DNA of 58,399 bases from Bacillota bacterium (GCA_023423045.1 JAFAGA010000014.1:1-58399); one strand, 5' to 3'. Counted from the first letter of the stretch, positions 1-8,466 are shown. Numbers and translations: made by a program. The notes: generated from the sequence alone by a model not told the origin.

Positions 1-326
1 TTGGGGTTATTGTAAATAAACTCAGATTTAATAATGAATTCCTAAAATATATATGTGAATATCCTGACTGGAAAGCACGAGTGACCCTTTTTGAAAATGG
101 AACAAGTTTAATACCGGCAGAACATATTTTTCTTATCTCAGCTTCTTATGGGATGTCCGCTTGCTTTGTGGGTTTTCTGGATATTGAAGAGGCCAACAGG
201 ATTTTACAATTGCCGCAGCATATTAGCTGCTTTTATCTTCTTCCCGTCGGTTATGCAGACGAGATGCCATGCAAAAAGCACATGAAGAATTTGGATGAAT
301 TAGTATTTTATGATCAGTGGAATTAA
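1..326 (+). CDS. Nitroreductase-family protein, C-terminal part (5' truncated by window edge)
   Basis: The reading frame is open from base 3 to the stop at 324-326 and has no start in the window, so only about 107 C-terminal residues are visible. The stretch around SASYGMSACFVGFLD, followed by a proline-containing YADEMP segment and a final LDELVFYDQW, matches the C-terminal layout of FMN-dependent nitroreductase-fold proteins, where a glycine-rich 'SA.G..AC..G..D' segment lines the flavin site. The substrate cannot be inferred. The next gene starts about 200 bp downstream behind its own promoter, so this is probably the end of a separate transcription unit. Confidence 0.6.
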   Translation, partial: GVIVNKLRFNNEFLKYICEYPDWKARVTLFENGTSLIPAEHIFLISASYGMSACFVGFLDIEEANRILQLPQHISCFYLLPVGYADEMPCKKHMKNLDELVFYDQWN

Positions 327-453
327 GGAATCAATATCTTGATCTGATCACGAAACGACTACTAAATGAAGGCTTTAAATGCTTTCTTTTGCATTAATCT
401 AAGATTTTATTTTAGACTTTATTTTTTGATTTTTCAAACTTTATTGAATTCCA

Positions 454-505
454 TTGACATCAAAACGGCAAATGATTACAATATAAAACACATGTTGCAA
501 AACAT
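454..505 (+). promoter_or_regulatory. Promoter and probable TetR operator for the 530 gene
   Basis: A consensus -35 TTGACA (454-459) is separated by 17 bp from TACAAT (477-482). Just downstream of the expected transcription start is an inverted repeat, ATGTT (492-496) with AACAT (501-505), flanked by A/T-rich bases. Its position suits autorepression by the TetR-type protein encoded next. Promoter spacing is read directly; the operator role is inferred. The rest of the 327-529 gap shows nothing else that I recognise. Confidence 0.6.
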
Positions 506-529
506 CTGTTTTTGAATGGAGAAAACTAT

Positions 530-1105
530 ATGCCACCGAAACAAAAATTTTCGAAGCAGGAAATGATCATGGCTGCCTTAGAGATTACGAGACGAGACGG
601 AATATCGGCACTTACTGCCAGAGGACTGGGAGCGGAGTTGGACAGCTCATCCAGACCAATATTTACGGTATTTCAGAACATGGATGAAGTACAGAATGAA
701 ATAATGCTGGCAGCGAAAGCATTGTATAACCAATATGTAGCAAAAGGACTTGCCGAACCGAACCCTTTTAAAGGAGTTGGGATGGCGTATATCCAATTTG
801 CAATAAATGAGCCTAAGCTGTTTCATCTACTGTTTATGACAGAGAACAGAGCGGCGCCTGAGCTTACAGATGTTCTCTCCATAATTGATGAAAACAGCAG
901 TAGAATTTTGGAGGCGGTTCAAAAAGAATACGGACTGGATGCTACTAAGGCACGAAAGGTTTATCAGTATTTATGGATATTTACCCATGGTATTGCGACA
1001 CTGTGCGCAACTAAGGTATGCCAGTTTGGAGACGCAGAAATAAGTACGATGCTTGACGACGTATGCAGAAGCATTCTACAGAGGCTGAAAGCAGGTGAAA
1101 AATAA
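530..1105 (+). CDS. TetR/AcrR-family transcriptional regulator
   Basis: 191 residues. The N-terminal 55 or so residues form a TetR-type helix-turn-helix (KQEMIMAALEITRRDGI, then LTARGLGAELDSS). The rest is helical, with a FKGVGMAYIQFA / FHLLFM pattern typical of TetR ligand-binding domains of the 'WHG' or TetR_C_33 kind. The ATG at 530 is preferred over the in-frame ATG at 512 because GGAG sits 9 bp upstream of it. The stop overlaps the ATPase start (TAATG), so it is co-translated with an ABC exporter that it probably represses until an effector binds. The ligand is unknown. Confidence 0.85.
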   Translation: MPPKQKFSKQEMIMAALEITRRDGISALTARGLGAELDSSSRPIFTVFQNMDEVQNEIMLAAKALYNQYVAKGLAEPNPFKGVGMAYIQFAINEPKLFHLLFMTENRAAPELTDVLSIIDENSSRILEAVQKEYGLDATKARKVYQYLWIFTHGIATLCATKVCQFGDAEISTMLDDVCRSILQRLKAGEK

Positions 1106-1797
1106 TGATTAAGATTAATAACATAACCAAGTCATATGGAAGCAAGGACAATACCTTTCCCGTATTAAAAGGGATAACGCTAAAAATGAACGATGAAGAT
1201 TTCACCATTATTTTGGGTCCGTCAGGTTCTGGAAAATCAACGTTGCTGAATGTGATATCAGGCCTTGAACGCCCGGACAGCGGAACAATTCTATATGATT
1301 CTGAGGATATAACATTGCTATCGGATGCAGAATTAACACAGTTTAGGAAAAACAAGGTAGGCTTCATATTCCAGCAATACTATTTGCTTCCTAATTTGAA
1401 TGTGGCTAAGAATGTAAAAATGGGAGCTGATTTGGCGGGAAATCGTGAATATAAGCAGATCATAGAAGCCGTTGGACTTGGAGAAAAAATAGATAAATTC
1501 CCCGGCGAACTCAGTGGCGGAGAACAACAAAGAGTTTCCGTCGCAAGAGCTTTGGCAAAAAAACCAAAGGTGCTGTTTTTGGATGAGCCAACAGGAGCCT
1601 TGGACGAAGAAACAGGCAGGCTGGTTTTAGACTACATATGCAAGCTGCAAAAGGAATATCATTTTGCTATTGTCATGGTAACGCATAATATCAATATTGC
1701 AGAAATGGCACATACGGTTATCAAAATGAACAGTGGTAATATCGTTCAAATATATTCCAACGAAAAACAAAAAACTGCTTATGAGATAGGATGGTGA
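1105..1797 (+). CDS. ABC transporter ATP-binding protein (MacB/LolD type)
   Basis: 230 residues, normal for the MacB/LolD/YtrE class that partners FtsX-type permeases. Walker A is GPSGSGKST at about 38-46, the Q-loop falls near residue 90, the signature LSGGE is at 136-140, Walker B is VLFLDEP at 156-162, and the switch histidine lies in VTHN. The gene overlaps the TetR stop by one base and is followed 4 bp later by a permease, so the three form one operon. Such systems usually mediate export of, or resistance to, peptides, antibiotics or lipids at the cytoplasmic membrane. The substrate is not visible. Confidence 0.9.
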   Translation: MIKINNITKSYGSKDNTFPVLKGITLKMNDEDFTIILGPSGSGKSTLLNVISGLERPDSGTILYDSEDITLLSDAELTQFRKNKVGFIFQQYYLLPNLNVAKNVKMGADLAGNREYKQIIEAVGLGEKIDKFPGELSGGEQQRVSVARALAKKPKVLFLDEPTGALDEETGRLVLDYICKLQKEYHFAIVMVTHNINIAEMAHTVIKMNSGNIVQIYSNEKQKTAYEIGW

Positions 1798-1801
1798 CCA
1801 T

Positions 1802-2950
1802 ATGATAATTCGTTGGAAGGATGCTGCCAAACTGGTAGGTGTTTCTATTATCGCTTGCTGTGCAGTTTTTGTTTGTACGCTGTTTTTAAATTTTAATATT
1901 GATATAGTCAAAGTAAAAGAGTTGATTACTTCCGATGCTATAATGGCATTTTATGATGCACAGGTTTTAATGGGAAAAGTAACAAGTGCTGTTAGTGGTG
2001 GCTGTTTACTGTTAACTTCTGTTATAATGTTGTTTTTCTATATTAAGCATTATATTGATGTTCACAAAAAAGAATTAGGAATACTGAAAGCAATGGGGTA
2101 CTCAAATTTAAAAATAGCAAAGGGATTTTGGGTATTTGGGCTTAGTATTTTTATAGGAGCTGCTCTCGGCTTCTGTTCGTCCTTTGCCTTAATGCCAACC
2201 TTTTATAAGGTTATGAACGAAGATTCGATATTGCCTGCAATACCCTTGCATTTTAATATGGTATTAATGCTTTGCTTGGTCGTTCTGCCCACGGTTATAT
2301 TCGCCTTGCTTGCAGTTATTTACAGCTACCACAAACTGAAATGCCCTGTATTGGAATTGATGAAAGGGAAAAGTACATCTGTCATCAAGAAAAAGAAGTA
2401 CAAAAAGCAACAACATACTGAAATGACATTTTTGCAAGAATTAAAGCAAAGTACGGTAAAAAGTCGCTTCTCACTTGTTTTCTTTATTGGATTTGCCTCA
2501 TTTTGTTATTCCTCTATGATGCAAATGTCTTTCAGTATGAAGGTGCTATCAAGTACGATGTTTGCAGTTATTATTGTTGTTATCGGTCTTATTTTAGCAT
2601 GTACGACTTTATTCCTGGCTATTACAACGGTTGTAAATGCTAATACACAAACCATATCAATGATGAGGGTATTCGGTTATTCATTGCGCGAATGCAGTGA
2701 TACAATATTGAATGGATACAGACCGATCGCTTATATAGGTTTTGTAATTGGAACAATCTATCAGTACTGTTTGTTGAAAATAATGCTTTCGCTATATTCC
2801 CAATCCGTAGAGAACATTCCGGAATATAATTTTGATATTAAGGCGTTTATGGCTGTTCTTGTCTCATTTGCGTTGATTTACGAGGTGATTATGTTTTGCT
2901 ACTCCGCAAAAATAAAGAAGATCTCAATTAAGGAGGTTATGTTAAAATAA
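1802..2950 (+). CDS. FtsX-like ABC permease, compact form without extracellular domains
   Basis: 382 residues with about eight membrane segments arranged as two FtsX-like halves. The signature cytoplasmic loops are KKELGILKAMGYSNLKIAKGF near residue 90 and TISMMRVFGYSLRE near residue 290. Four-helix FtsX units normally carry a large extracellular domain between the first and second helices of each half. Here the spacing is only about 25 residues in the first half and a few in the second. Two-unit FtsX permeases of this kind are usually near 650-800 residues, so this one is reduced to its membrane core. It is paired with the ATPase just upstream. The frame stays open for 48 codons beyond the stop (see findings). 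Confidence 0.8.
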   Translation: MIIRWKDAAKLVGVSIIACCAVFVCTLFLNFNIDIVKVKELITSDAIMAFYDAQVLMGKVTSAVSGGCLLLTSVIMLFFYIKHYIDVHKKELGILKAMGYSNLKIAKGFWVFGLSIFIGAALGFCSSFALMPTFYKVMNEDSILPAIPLHFNMVLMLCLVVLPTVIFALLAVIYSYHKLKCPVLELMKGKSTSVIKKKKYKKQQHTEMTFLQELKQSTVKSRFSLVFFIGFASFCYSSMMQMSFSMKVLSSTMFAVIIVVIGLILACTTLFLAITTVVNANTQTISMMRVFGYSLRECSDTILNGYRPIAYIGFVIGTIYQYCLLKIMLSLYSQSVENIPEYNFDIKAFMAVLVSFALIYEVIMFCYSAKIKKISIKEVMLK

Positions 2951-3097
2951 TCTTGGGGTGTCGATACGAAAAAATGGATACGCTATCTTTTATTGCCTGG
3001 ATTTCTTTATTACAGAGAATTACGGGTAAGAAGCACTAGAAAGGTATTTGAAGGAATTCACGGCTTGCAAAAAATTGACTGCATCGAAGATATGTAA
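2951..3097 (+). pseudogene. In-frame open tail after the FtsX permease stop (possible remnant)
   Basis: Directly after the TAA at 2948-2950 the same frame stays open for 48 codons to a TAA at 3095-3097. The translation looks protein-like, with a basic/hydrophobic segment (KKWIRYLLLPGFLYY) and an ending HGLQKIDCIEDM. It has no ATG, GTG or TTG start with a ribosome binding site, so it is either a decayed extension of the permease, a relic of another gene, or chance. Its end overlaps the promoter for the next gene. Confidence 0.25.
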
Positions 3098-3103
3098 TAT
3101 AAT
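3075..3103 (+). promoter_or_regulatory. Sigma-A-type promoter for the 3213 hydrolase gene
   Basis: TTGACT (3075-3080), a 17-bp spacer and a perfect TATAAT (3098-3103), about 110 bp upstream of the GTG start. The leader between them shows no clear riboswitch fold by eye. Confidence 0.6.
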
Positions 3104-3212
3104 GGAATTGTAATGTGTGCATGTGCTTGAGTAGGATTTTGGAATAAGCGAGCCATTGTGCGGATTATTTGCCCATGAGAGTATTTTAAACAAATGAGGA
3201 GGTATTTAAACT

Positions 3213-4256
3213 GTGAAATCTAATATTAGCTCACGATTGATACCCTTTGTTATGTCACTCTTATTCTTATTTTCTTTCGTGGGCTGCACCCGGAGTTATC
3301 CAATTGATATCCAATCAAAAGAAATACCGTCTGCCAGCATTACCCCGGCTTCAGACAATGTGGAAATTACTGCTGTAGATAATAAGGAGATAAACAGGTT
3401 AGAGGACATGGATAAACTGGATCAGGTTATTTCCATCAGTGAGGTAAAACTCTCGGCATATTACTATGAAGCATATAGGTCCGGTGATGAATACTTTGGT
3501 TTGCCCGAAGGACTGGATGATAAATTTATTTACAAGATAAAGTACAAAAGCGACGGCTTTGAGGTAGTTGGTTATATATCTGCACCAGCTGACTATTTGG
3601 AGAAAAGGTACCCTATACTTATGTATAATCGTGGTGGTAATGGCAACCTTGGAGAGGTTACCCCGGTTGACCTTTGCCTATTTGCAGATATGGGGTTTGT
3701 TGTCATGGCCACTCAATATAGAGGCAATGATGGAGGAACGGGGAAAGAGGATTATGGAGGCGCCGATGTCCAGGACGTGATAAGCCTGATGGACATAGCG
3801 GAACTGCTGCCCTTTGGGGATGGAAGGATGTACATGTTTGGAGGTTCACGCGGCGGTCTTGAAACCTATTGCGTACTCAGAGAGGAATATCTCGCGGGCA
3901 GAGACAGGATATTGGCAGCTGTAGTCGTGGGAGGTGTATCAGATCTCATGAATGTCTATAATGTGCGTGAACAGGGAATGAAGGATATGCTGAGAGGATT
4001 TGTTGGCGGCACGCCGGAGCAAGTACCGGAGGAATATGAGAGGCGTTCGGCCGTCTGTTGGCCGGAGTATATCAACACGCCTTTGTTAATATGTCATGGC
4101 AAGACGGATGAGCGTGTACCTGTAGAACAAGCCAAGACATTATATGATATGCTGAAAGAATGGCATAAGGATGTGGAACTGATGCTTTATGACGGAGGAC
4201 ATGGCCATTCACCCGAAAGCTTCAATTATGGCTTTGAGTGGCTGATTTCTCATTAG
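3213..4256 (+). CDS. Alpha/beta-hydrolase lipoprotein (prolyl-oligopeptidase/S9-like)
   Basis: 347 residues starting at GTG behind a strong GAGGAGG. A lipoprotein signal peptide ends at Cys25 (FVGC), so the enzyme should be anchored outside the membrane. The alpha/beta-hydrolase triad is visible: nucleophile Ser212 in GGSRGG (210-215), Asp299 in HGKTDERVP, and His330 (or His332) in DGGHGHSPES. The oxyanion-side RGGNGN segment lies near residue 140. The architecture matches S9-type peptidases or acyl hydrolases acting on small peptides or esters; the substrate is unknown. It has its own promoter and is not co-transcribed with the export trio. Confidence 0.8.
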   Translation: MKSNISSRLIPFVMSLLFLFSFVGCTRSYPIDIQSKEIPSASITPASDNVEITAVDNKEINRLEDMDKLDQVISISEVKLSAYYYEAYRSGDEYFGLPEGLDDKFIYKIKYKSDGFEVVGYISAPADYLEKRYPILMYNRGGNGNLGEVTPVDLCLFADMGFVVMATQYRGNDGGTGKEDYGGADVQDVISLMDIAELLPFGDGRMYMFGGSRGGLETYCVLREEYLAGRDRILAAVVVGGVSDLMNVYNVREQGMKDMLRGFVGGTPEQVPEEYERRSAVCWPEYINTPLLICHGKTDERVPVEQAKTLYDMLKEWHKDVELMLYDGGHGHSPESFNYGFEWLISH

Positions 4257-4367
4257 ATTATGTACTGCTTATTTGTGCGTATCGCGAAAGTATTTTGTAT
4301 TAAAATTTGAATATGTTATGGGTAAATAAATTAGTAATTGGATGAGTTAAAAGAAGGGATTTGAATT

Positions 4368-4712
4368 ATGGCTAAATATGAACAAAGATTGAAGGGAAAT
4401 TTTAATGAGTTATTGAATCAGATACACAGAGATATTACCAATGGCAGTTCTTCCGTAAGCTATGAGGATGGCAGCGATATTGACTTGGTGAATTCACGCG
4501 TAGCTGTCCGGGTTTATGAACGGTATAGTATGGCTGGAGGCAATCGTGTAAGCATGAACATAACTATCGTAGGAACCGGTGAAGATTTATTTGTTAGTGC
4601 CATTACCTCAGGAGGCAGCCAGGCAGTATTCTTTAAGATGAATACCATTGGAGAAGAAACTTTTCTGGAACTATGCAGGAAGTCAGTAGAGAGTTATATT
4701 CGAAATCGCTAA
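4368..4712 (+). CDS. Small conserved hypothetical protein (DUF6054-like)
   Basis: 114 residues preceded by GAAGGG. No signal peptide or membrane helix is seen. The start (MAKYEQRLKGNFNELL), the SVSYEDGSDIDL segment and the alternating strand pattern resemble, from memory, a small Firmicute family annotated DUF6054. That assignment needs a profile search. No function is inferred. A terminator hairpin lies about 200 bp downstream. Confidence 0.6.
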   Translation: MAKYEQRLKGNFNELLNQIHRDITNGSSSVSYEDGSDIDLVNSRVAVRVYERYSMAGGNRVSMNITIVGTGEDLFVSAITSGGSQAVFFKMNTIGEETFLELCRKSVESYIRNR

Positions 4713-4916
4713 ATATACAAAAAGACGGTGGCAGCATTGGTGGAACTAAAAGTATCAAAGTTTGTGAGGTAAATATGGTAAGTTAATACTTGGATTTTTA
4801 TTAGAGAGATAAAAGCTAATAAAAACTATGTTGCTATTTCTAATGAACACGAACGGAATAAAGAAGTATTATGTGATTATGGGATCTGAAATTGAAAATA
4901 CATAATGTACAAATGG

Positions 4917-4960
4917 TGCCTGGGTTGTTTGATACCCAGGCATCTTTGATTATGCTGTTT
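4917..4960 (+). terminator. Rho-independent terminator
   Basis: TGCCTGGGT (4917-4925) and ACCCAGGCA (4934-4942) form a perfect 9-bp stem with an 8-nt loop, followed by a moderately T-rich run. It closes the transcription unit of the small gene at 4368. Confidence 0.65.
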
Positions 4961-4985
4961 TTGGATAAAAAGTTTGGAAACTTAC

Positions 4986-5026
4986 TTGACATATCGTCAT
5001 TAGGTGTTATACTTATATATAACACC
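4986..5026 (+). promoter_or_regulatory. ytrA-type operon promoter with overlapping palindromic operator
   Basis: TTGACA (4986-4991), a 16-bp spacer and TATACT (5008-5013) form the promoter. A perfect inverted repeat, GGTGTTATA (5003-5011) with TATAACACC (5018-5026), covers the -10 box. YtrA-subfamily GntR regulators are known to bind GGTGTTATA-like palindromes at their own promoters, so autorepression is likely. Confidence 0.8.
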
Positions 5027-5061
5027 AATACACAATAATACCTTGCTGAAAGGAGGAGCCC

Positions 5062-5442
5062 ATGAAATTAACTTTGGACAGCGACCGTCCGATCTATCTT
5101 CAGATCAAGGAAAGCATTGAAGAGGATATCCTGAATGGAAAGCTTGCACCTGATGAACAGATCCCATCCATCAATCAGCTTGTCAGCTTCTATAATATTA
5201 ATCCTGTAACGGTTCTCAAGGGAATTAATCTTTTAGTGGATGAAGGAACTATTTATAAAAAGCGCGGAATTGGCATGTATGTCAGTCCGGGGGCCCCGGA
5301 GCAGTTAAAAAAGCGTTTTTCCCAAACGTTTTTTCACGAGCACGTCGAACCGTTAACTCAGCTTGCAAAACCACTCGGATTTACTCTCTCCGAGATTCAT
5401 GAAATGATTGAACAGGCATGGAAAGGAGATAAGAATGATTAA
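5062..5442 (+). CDS. YtrA-subfamily GntR transcriptional regulator
   Basis: 126 residues, the short YtrA length. The winged helix occupies the first 75 or so residues (PIYLQIKESIEEDILNGKL...IPSINQLVSFYNINPVTVLKGINLL). The C-terminal part is only two helices, too short for a metabolite-binding domain. An AGGAGG-type site lies 8 bp before the ATG. It overlaps the next ATPase gene by 8 bp. YtrA proteins typically repress their own ABC operon and respond to cell-envelope stress. The operator over the promoter just upstream fits this. Confidence 0.9.
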   Translation: MKLTLDSDRPIYLQIKESIEEDILNGKLAPDEQIPSINQLVSFYNINPVTVLKGINLLVDEGTIYKKRGIGMYVSPGAPEQLKKRFSQTFFHEHVEPLTQLAKPLGFTLSEIHEMIEQAWKGDKND

Positions 5443-6310
5443 TATAGAAAATGTAAATCTTTATTACGGAGCCACCCCCGCACTCAAGAATATAAATATA
5501 AAATTACCGGAACACGGCATCTGTGGGCTATTTGGCAGAAACGGGGCTGGAAAGACATCCCTTCTGTCGCTGATCAGCACTTACCGTCGGCCAACCTCCG
5601 GTAGTATTGCCGTACTTGGTGAAAATCCTTACGAGAACCCCAAAATACTTCCTCAGATTGCTTACATCTATGACAACCAAAAACAAGTGGAGGGGGAGTA
5701 TAAGGTCAGGGATCTGCTGCATATATCTGAGGTACTGCGGCCAAACTGGGACAGCGCTTATGCTGAACGATTGCTTAAGTTGTTTGAGGTACCCGTTAAA
5801 AAAACTCTGGGTGCCCTAAGCCATGGCCAGCGCGCAGCAGTTCATGTGACAATCGGACTTGCGGGGCAGACACCCATTACCCTGTATGACGAGGCTTATT
5901 TGGGTATGGATGCTGCTATGAGAAAACTATTTATTAGCGAGCTGCTGGAGGATTATATGAGGAAGCCAAAGCTAATCCTGTTTTCCACCCACTATATTAA
6001 TGAGATGGAGACATTATTCAGCGATGCGGTTATCCTGCATGAGGGGCAGGTGCTTGCTTACGATGATTGCGACTCTCTTCGCCAAAGGGGAACTGCAATC
6101 ACAGGAGATGGGGGAGCGGTAGACGATTTTGTCGGCGGCAGGAAGCTTCTCTCCCAGCGGACTCTTGGTAACCAGAAGGAAGCTGTTTTCTTCTGCGAAC
6201 TTACGGAGCAGGAGCGGCGTATTGCTGCAACGGCGGGACTTACCATATCAAAGCCCAGCCTGCAGGATCTGTTTATTTATCTTACCGGAAAGGAAGGAGA
6301 AATAGAATGA
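5435..6310 (+). CDS. ABC transporter ATP-binding protein of the YtrA operon
   Basis: 291 residues from the ATG at 5435, preferred over 5408 because AAAGGAGAT lies 7 bp upstream. Walker A is GRNGAGKT at about 34-41, the signature segment is LSHGQRA, and Walker B ends in an unusual YDEAYLGMDAA instead of the common LDEP-GLD. That variant is, as far as I recall, usual in YtrB-like ATPases. The C-terminal 80 residues form the accessory region seen in gliding/ABC-2-type ATPases. It overlaps both neighbours, so it is translationally coupled to the regulator and to the membrane protein. Confidence 0.85.
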   Translation: MINIENVNLYYGATPALKNINIKLPEHGICGLFGRNGAGKTSLLSLISTYRRPTSGSIAVLGENPYENPKILPQIAYIYDNQKQVEGEYKVRDLLHISEVLRPNWDSAYAERLLKLFEVPVKKTLGALSHGQRAAVHVTIGLAGQTPITLYDEAYLGMDAAMRKLFISELLEDYMRKPKLILFSTHYINEMETLFSDAVILHEGQVLAYDDCDSLRQRGTAITGDGGAVDDFVGGRKLLSQRTLGNQKEAVFFCELTEQERRIAATAGLTISKPSLQDLFIYLTGKEGEIE

Positions 6311-6909
6311 CAAAAAAAGCGATGAAGCTTCTACTTATGGATCAGATAAAATCCGCCATATGGTTCCTCTGCATTTATGCCCTGATTATAGCTATATTAT
6401 CGATTGTATTCCATTATATCAAAGATGTTGACCGCAGTTGGATGGGCATATCTTCGATCTATTCACCGAAGGTGTATTTGTTAGTCATGGGAATTGTATA
6501 TCCGCTGATTAGCGCAGAACTGTATCTATCCCGGGGATTGACGCGAAAACAGTATTTCTGGGCACTTACCGGAGCAATTGGTATTCTGTCACTGGGTCTT
6601 CTGTTACCTATGGTAATCGCCGAGATATTAATGGGCACCATTACACCGATGTCCGTAATCGTGAACTTAATACAGATGCCTTTGTTTTTTTTGATGGGGT
6701 GGACTATTGCTGCCGGCTTTCAGTTCGGAAAGTGGTATACCGCTTTTGGGGGAATAATATGCGTCATTGTATGCTTCCATATTTTGAATGCCCTGTCCGT
6801 GTGGCTTCACCTGCCTGAGGCTGCATTGCTTGCGACATCGTTAATATTGCTTGTTGCACAGATTAATCTGCTGCCCCGTGTGATTTATTGTATACCGATA
6901 AAAAGCTAG
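6307..6909 (+). CDS. Integral membrane protein, probable permease partner of the YtrA-operon ATPase
   Basis: 200 residues with six predicted membrane segments (about 15-35, 52-70, 88-110, 118-138, 145-165, 170-190) and almost no soluble part. Its ATG overlaps the ATPase stop by 4 bp (ATGA). I recognise no sequence family with confidence. Position and topology make it the membrane half of the ABC system, which would assemble as a dimer with two ATPases. Confidence 0.7.
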   Translation: MTKKAMKLLLMDQIKSAIWFLCIYALIIAILSIVFHYIKDVDRSWMGISSIYSPKVYLLVMGIVYPLISAELYLSRGLTRKQYFWALTGAIGILSLGLLLPMVIAEILMGTITPMSVIVNLIQMPLFFLMGWTIAAGFQFGKWYTAFGGIICVIVCFHILNALSVWLHLPEAALLATSLILLVAQINLLPRVIYCIPIKS

Positions 6910-6993
6910 AGTATTATATTTTCCATGTTTATAGCATAAAGCTGACAGGAGGCGTATAGTGCTATGCAAAAGGGATAATTATGCAGACAAAAA

Positions 6994-7031
6994 AGAAAAG
7001 CCTTTACGGTTGAAGAAGAAAAAGCTTTTCT
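6994..7031. terminator. Possible bidirectional terminator hairpin
   Basis: AGAAAAGC (6994-7001) pairs with GCTTTTCT (7024-7031) across a 22-nt loop, between the convergent genes ending at 6909 (+) and 7051 (-). The stem is short and A/T-rich, so confidence is modest. Confidence 0.35.
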
Positions 7032-7050
7032 GAAGTATGCAAAATGCAGT

Positions 7051-7572
7051 TTATATTTGCCGATACATCTCGTTAAAAATCTGAAGATGATGTTCCTCGT
7101 CGCGTATAATGCGGTGTAAGATTTCCACAATATTCCTATCACGAATGGAATTTGCCTGCCGGGAATACTTCCGGATGGCCGCTTCCTCTGCCTTGATTGA
7201 TTCGGCTACCAGTGCGCGCAGCTCATGCGGATAGCCGATAAAGGAGGGCGACCACCAACGTGTTTGTTCTCCGCAGTTCCAAAGCCGCGGATCAGCTCCA
7301 AGCAGCAATGCAAGCTCTGCGAATATATCGAGGTGGTACATTTCAACGATACTGACATGATGGAAGCATGTAGAAATCCAGCTATAATGCGGCTTTGTCA
7401 CAACGGAGATATAGAAATACCTGGTGACATCGCTCATTTCGGAAACAACATCGGCTATATTACTGAGCATTTCGCAGGCATAGGCAGGGTTTGGACCGGC
7501 CGCCTGCACTGGCGGATACGGCGCATTAACCCTGTAATTGCAGTCATTGGTTTTAATATCACTCATGCTCAT
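7051..7572 (-). CDS. Ferritin-like diiron-domain protein (rubrerythrin/Mn-catalase-like)
   Basis: 173 residues. Helix patterns with carboxylate/histidine pairs typical of ferritin-like four-helix bundles are visible: SIVEMYHLDIFAEL near residue 75, ESIKAEEAAIRKY near 127, and IRDEEHHLQIFNEMY at the C terminus. The N-terminal 40 residues are extended and Pro-rich (NAPYPPVQAAGPNP), as in spore-coat CotJC-like or ferritin-like proteins. A diiron or dimanganese site and a role in peroxide or iron handling are inferred from the family. The start could be the ATG at 7572 or at 7566; both have a purine-rich site upstream. Confidence 0.7.
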   Translation of the reverse strand: MSMSDIKTNDCNYRVNAPYPPVQAAGPNPAYACEMLSNIADVVSEMSDVTRYFYISVVTKPHYSWISTCFHHVSIVEMYHLDIFAELALLLGADPRLWNCGEQTRWWSPSFIGYPHELRALVAESIKAEEAAIRKYSRQANSIRDRNIVEILHRIIRDEEHHLQIFNEMYRQI

Positions 7573-7673
7573 TTACCTCTTCTCCTGGCTATACCTTAAA
7601 GTTTATTCGAGCTGACAGGGTATTATGACAGCATCCATACTTACCTTTTTGTCCATGGCGGTCCAAAAGGAAG

Positions 7674-7702
7674 TTGACAATTGGGTAGCATCACAGTAGA
7701 AT
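7674..7702 (+). promoter_or_regulatory. Promoter for the GDPD gene
   Basis: TTGACA (7674-7679), a 17-bp spacer and TAGAAT (7697-7702), about 40 bp upstream of the TTG start at 7741. Confidence 0.65.
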
Positions 7703-7740
7703 GAACAAAGGAATCAAAAGAGGAAAGCAGGTGTATCATT

Positions 7741-8406
7741 TTGAAACGGACTATAATAGGAGCACATGCGGGTTGTGAAAGCACAGTACCGGGCTCCCTG
7801 GAGAACATACGGACCGCATTAAAGCATAAAGCAGATCTCATTGAAGTGGATCTTCGATTGCACGAAGGCAATGTCTACTTGTCCCACGATGCGCTGGATA
7901 CGGAGCATTTGGATCGCTATCTTAAGTTTCGGGATGCTCTCGAGGTTTTAGCTTCTGAAAAAGCAGGGCTGAATTGTGATTTAAAGGACGAGACGGTTTT
8001 TTATGAAGCATTGAAGCTGCTGCGTGAATATGGCATGGAGGAAAGAGCCGTATTTACCGGAAGCTACAAAGTAAAAACGGAGGCAGACGCCAAATACAAA
8101 TACTTCCTTAATATTGACTGCACGAATATTAAGCTCAGCAGCGGTGTAATCGGTGAAGAGGAAGCAGATCTGTTAATTGATTATTGGAAGAACTGCAAGG
8201 ATCATGCAATGAAGGCGTTCAATCTGAATTACAGGACGGTACCCCCTGCAGTGATGAATAAATTGTGTCAGGCCGGAGTGCAGATTAGCTATTGGACCGT
8301 CGATGAGCCTGAGGAAATTGAGCATATGCTTGAAAATGGAGCTTATGCAATGACGACGAATCGTATTGCCTTTGCCATGCCGGCGAGGGAACGAATTCAG
8401 AATTAA
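7741..8406 (+). CDS. Glycerophosphodiester phosphodiesterase-family protein
   Basis: 221 residues starting at TTG, with an AGGAAAGCAGGTG purine-rich stretch upstream and no better ATG. GDPD active-site signatures are present: GAHAGCESTVPGSLENI near the N terminus (HxG...E), EVDLRL near residue 38 (metal-binding Glu/Asp) and LSHD near 50 (second His). A TIM-barrel end follows (ISYWTVDEPEEIEHMLENGAYAMTTN). GDPDs cleave glycerophosphodiesters to glycerol-3-phosphate and an alcohol. No signal peptide is present, so it acts in the cytoplasm. The protein is slightly short for the family (240-260). Confidence 0.8.
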   Translation: MKRTIIGAHAGCESTVPGSLENIRTALKHKADLIEVDLRLHEGNVYLSHDALDTEHLDRYLKFRDALEVLASEKAGLNCDLKDETVFYEALKLLREYGMEERAVFTGSYKVKTEADAKYKYFLNIDCTNIKLSSGVIGEEEADLLIDYWKNCKDHAMKAFNLNYRTVPPAVMNKLCQAGVQISYWTVDEPEEIEHMLENGAYAMTTNRIAFAMPARERIQN

Positions 8407-8441
8407 CTTTTGGTGCAAGATATACCTATAGTTATATTAAG

Positions 8442-8466
8442 GACCCCCGGAATAAAAACGGGGGTC
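8442..8466. terminator. Terminator hairpin between convergent genes
   Basis: GACCCCCG (8442-8449) pairs with CGGGGGTC (8459-8466). It lies between the convergent GDPD and glycerate kinase genes and could act on both strands, although the T tracts are weak. Confidence 0.55.
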
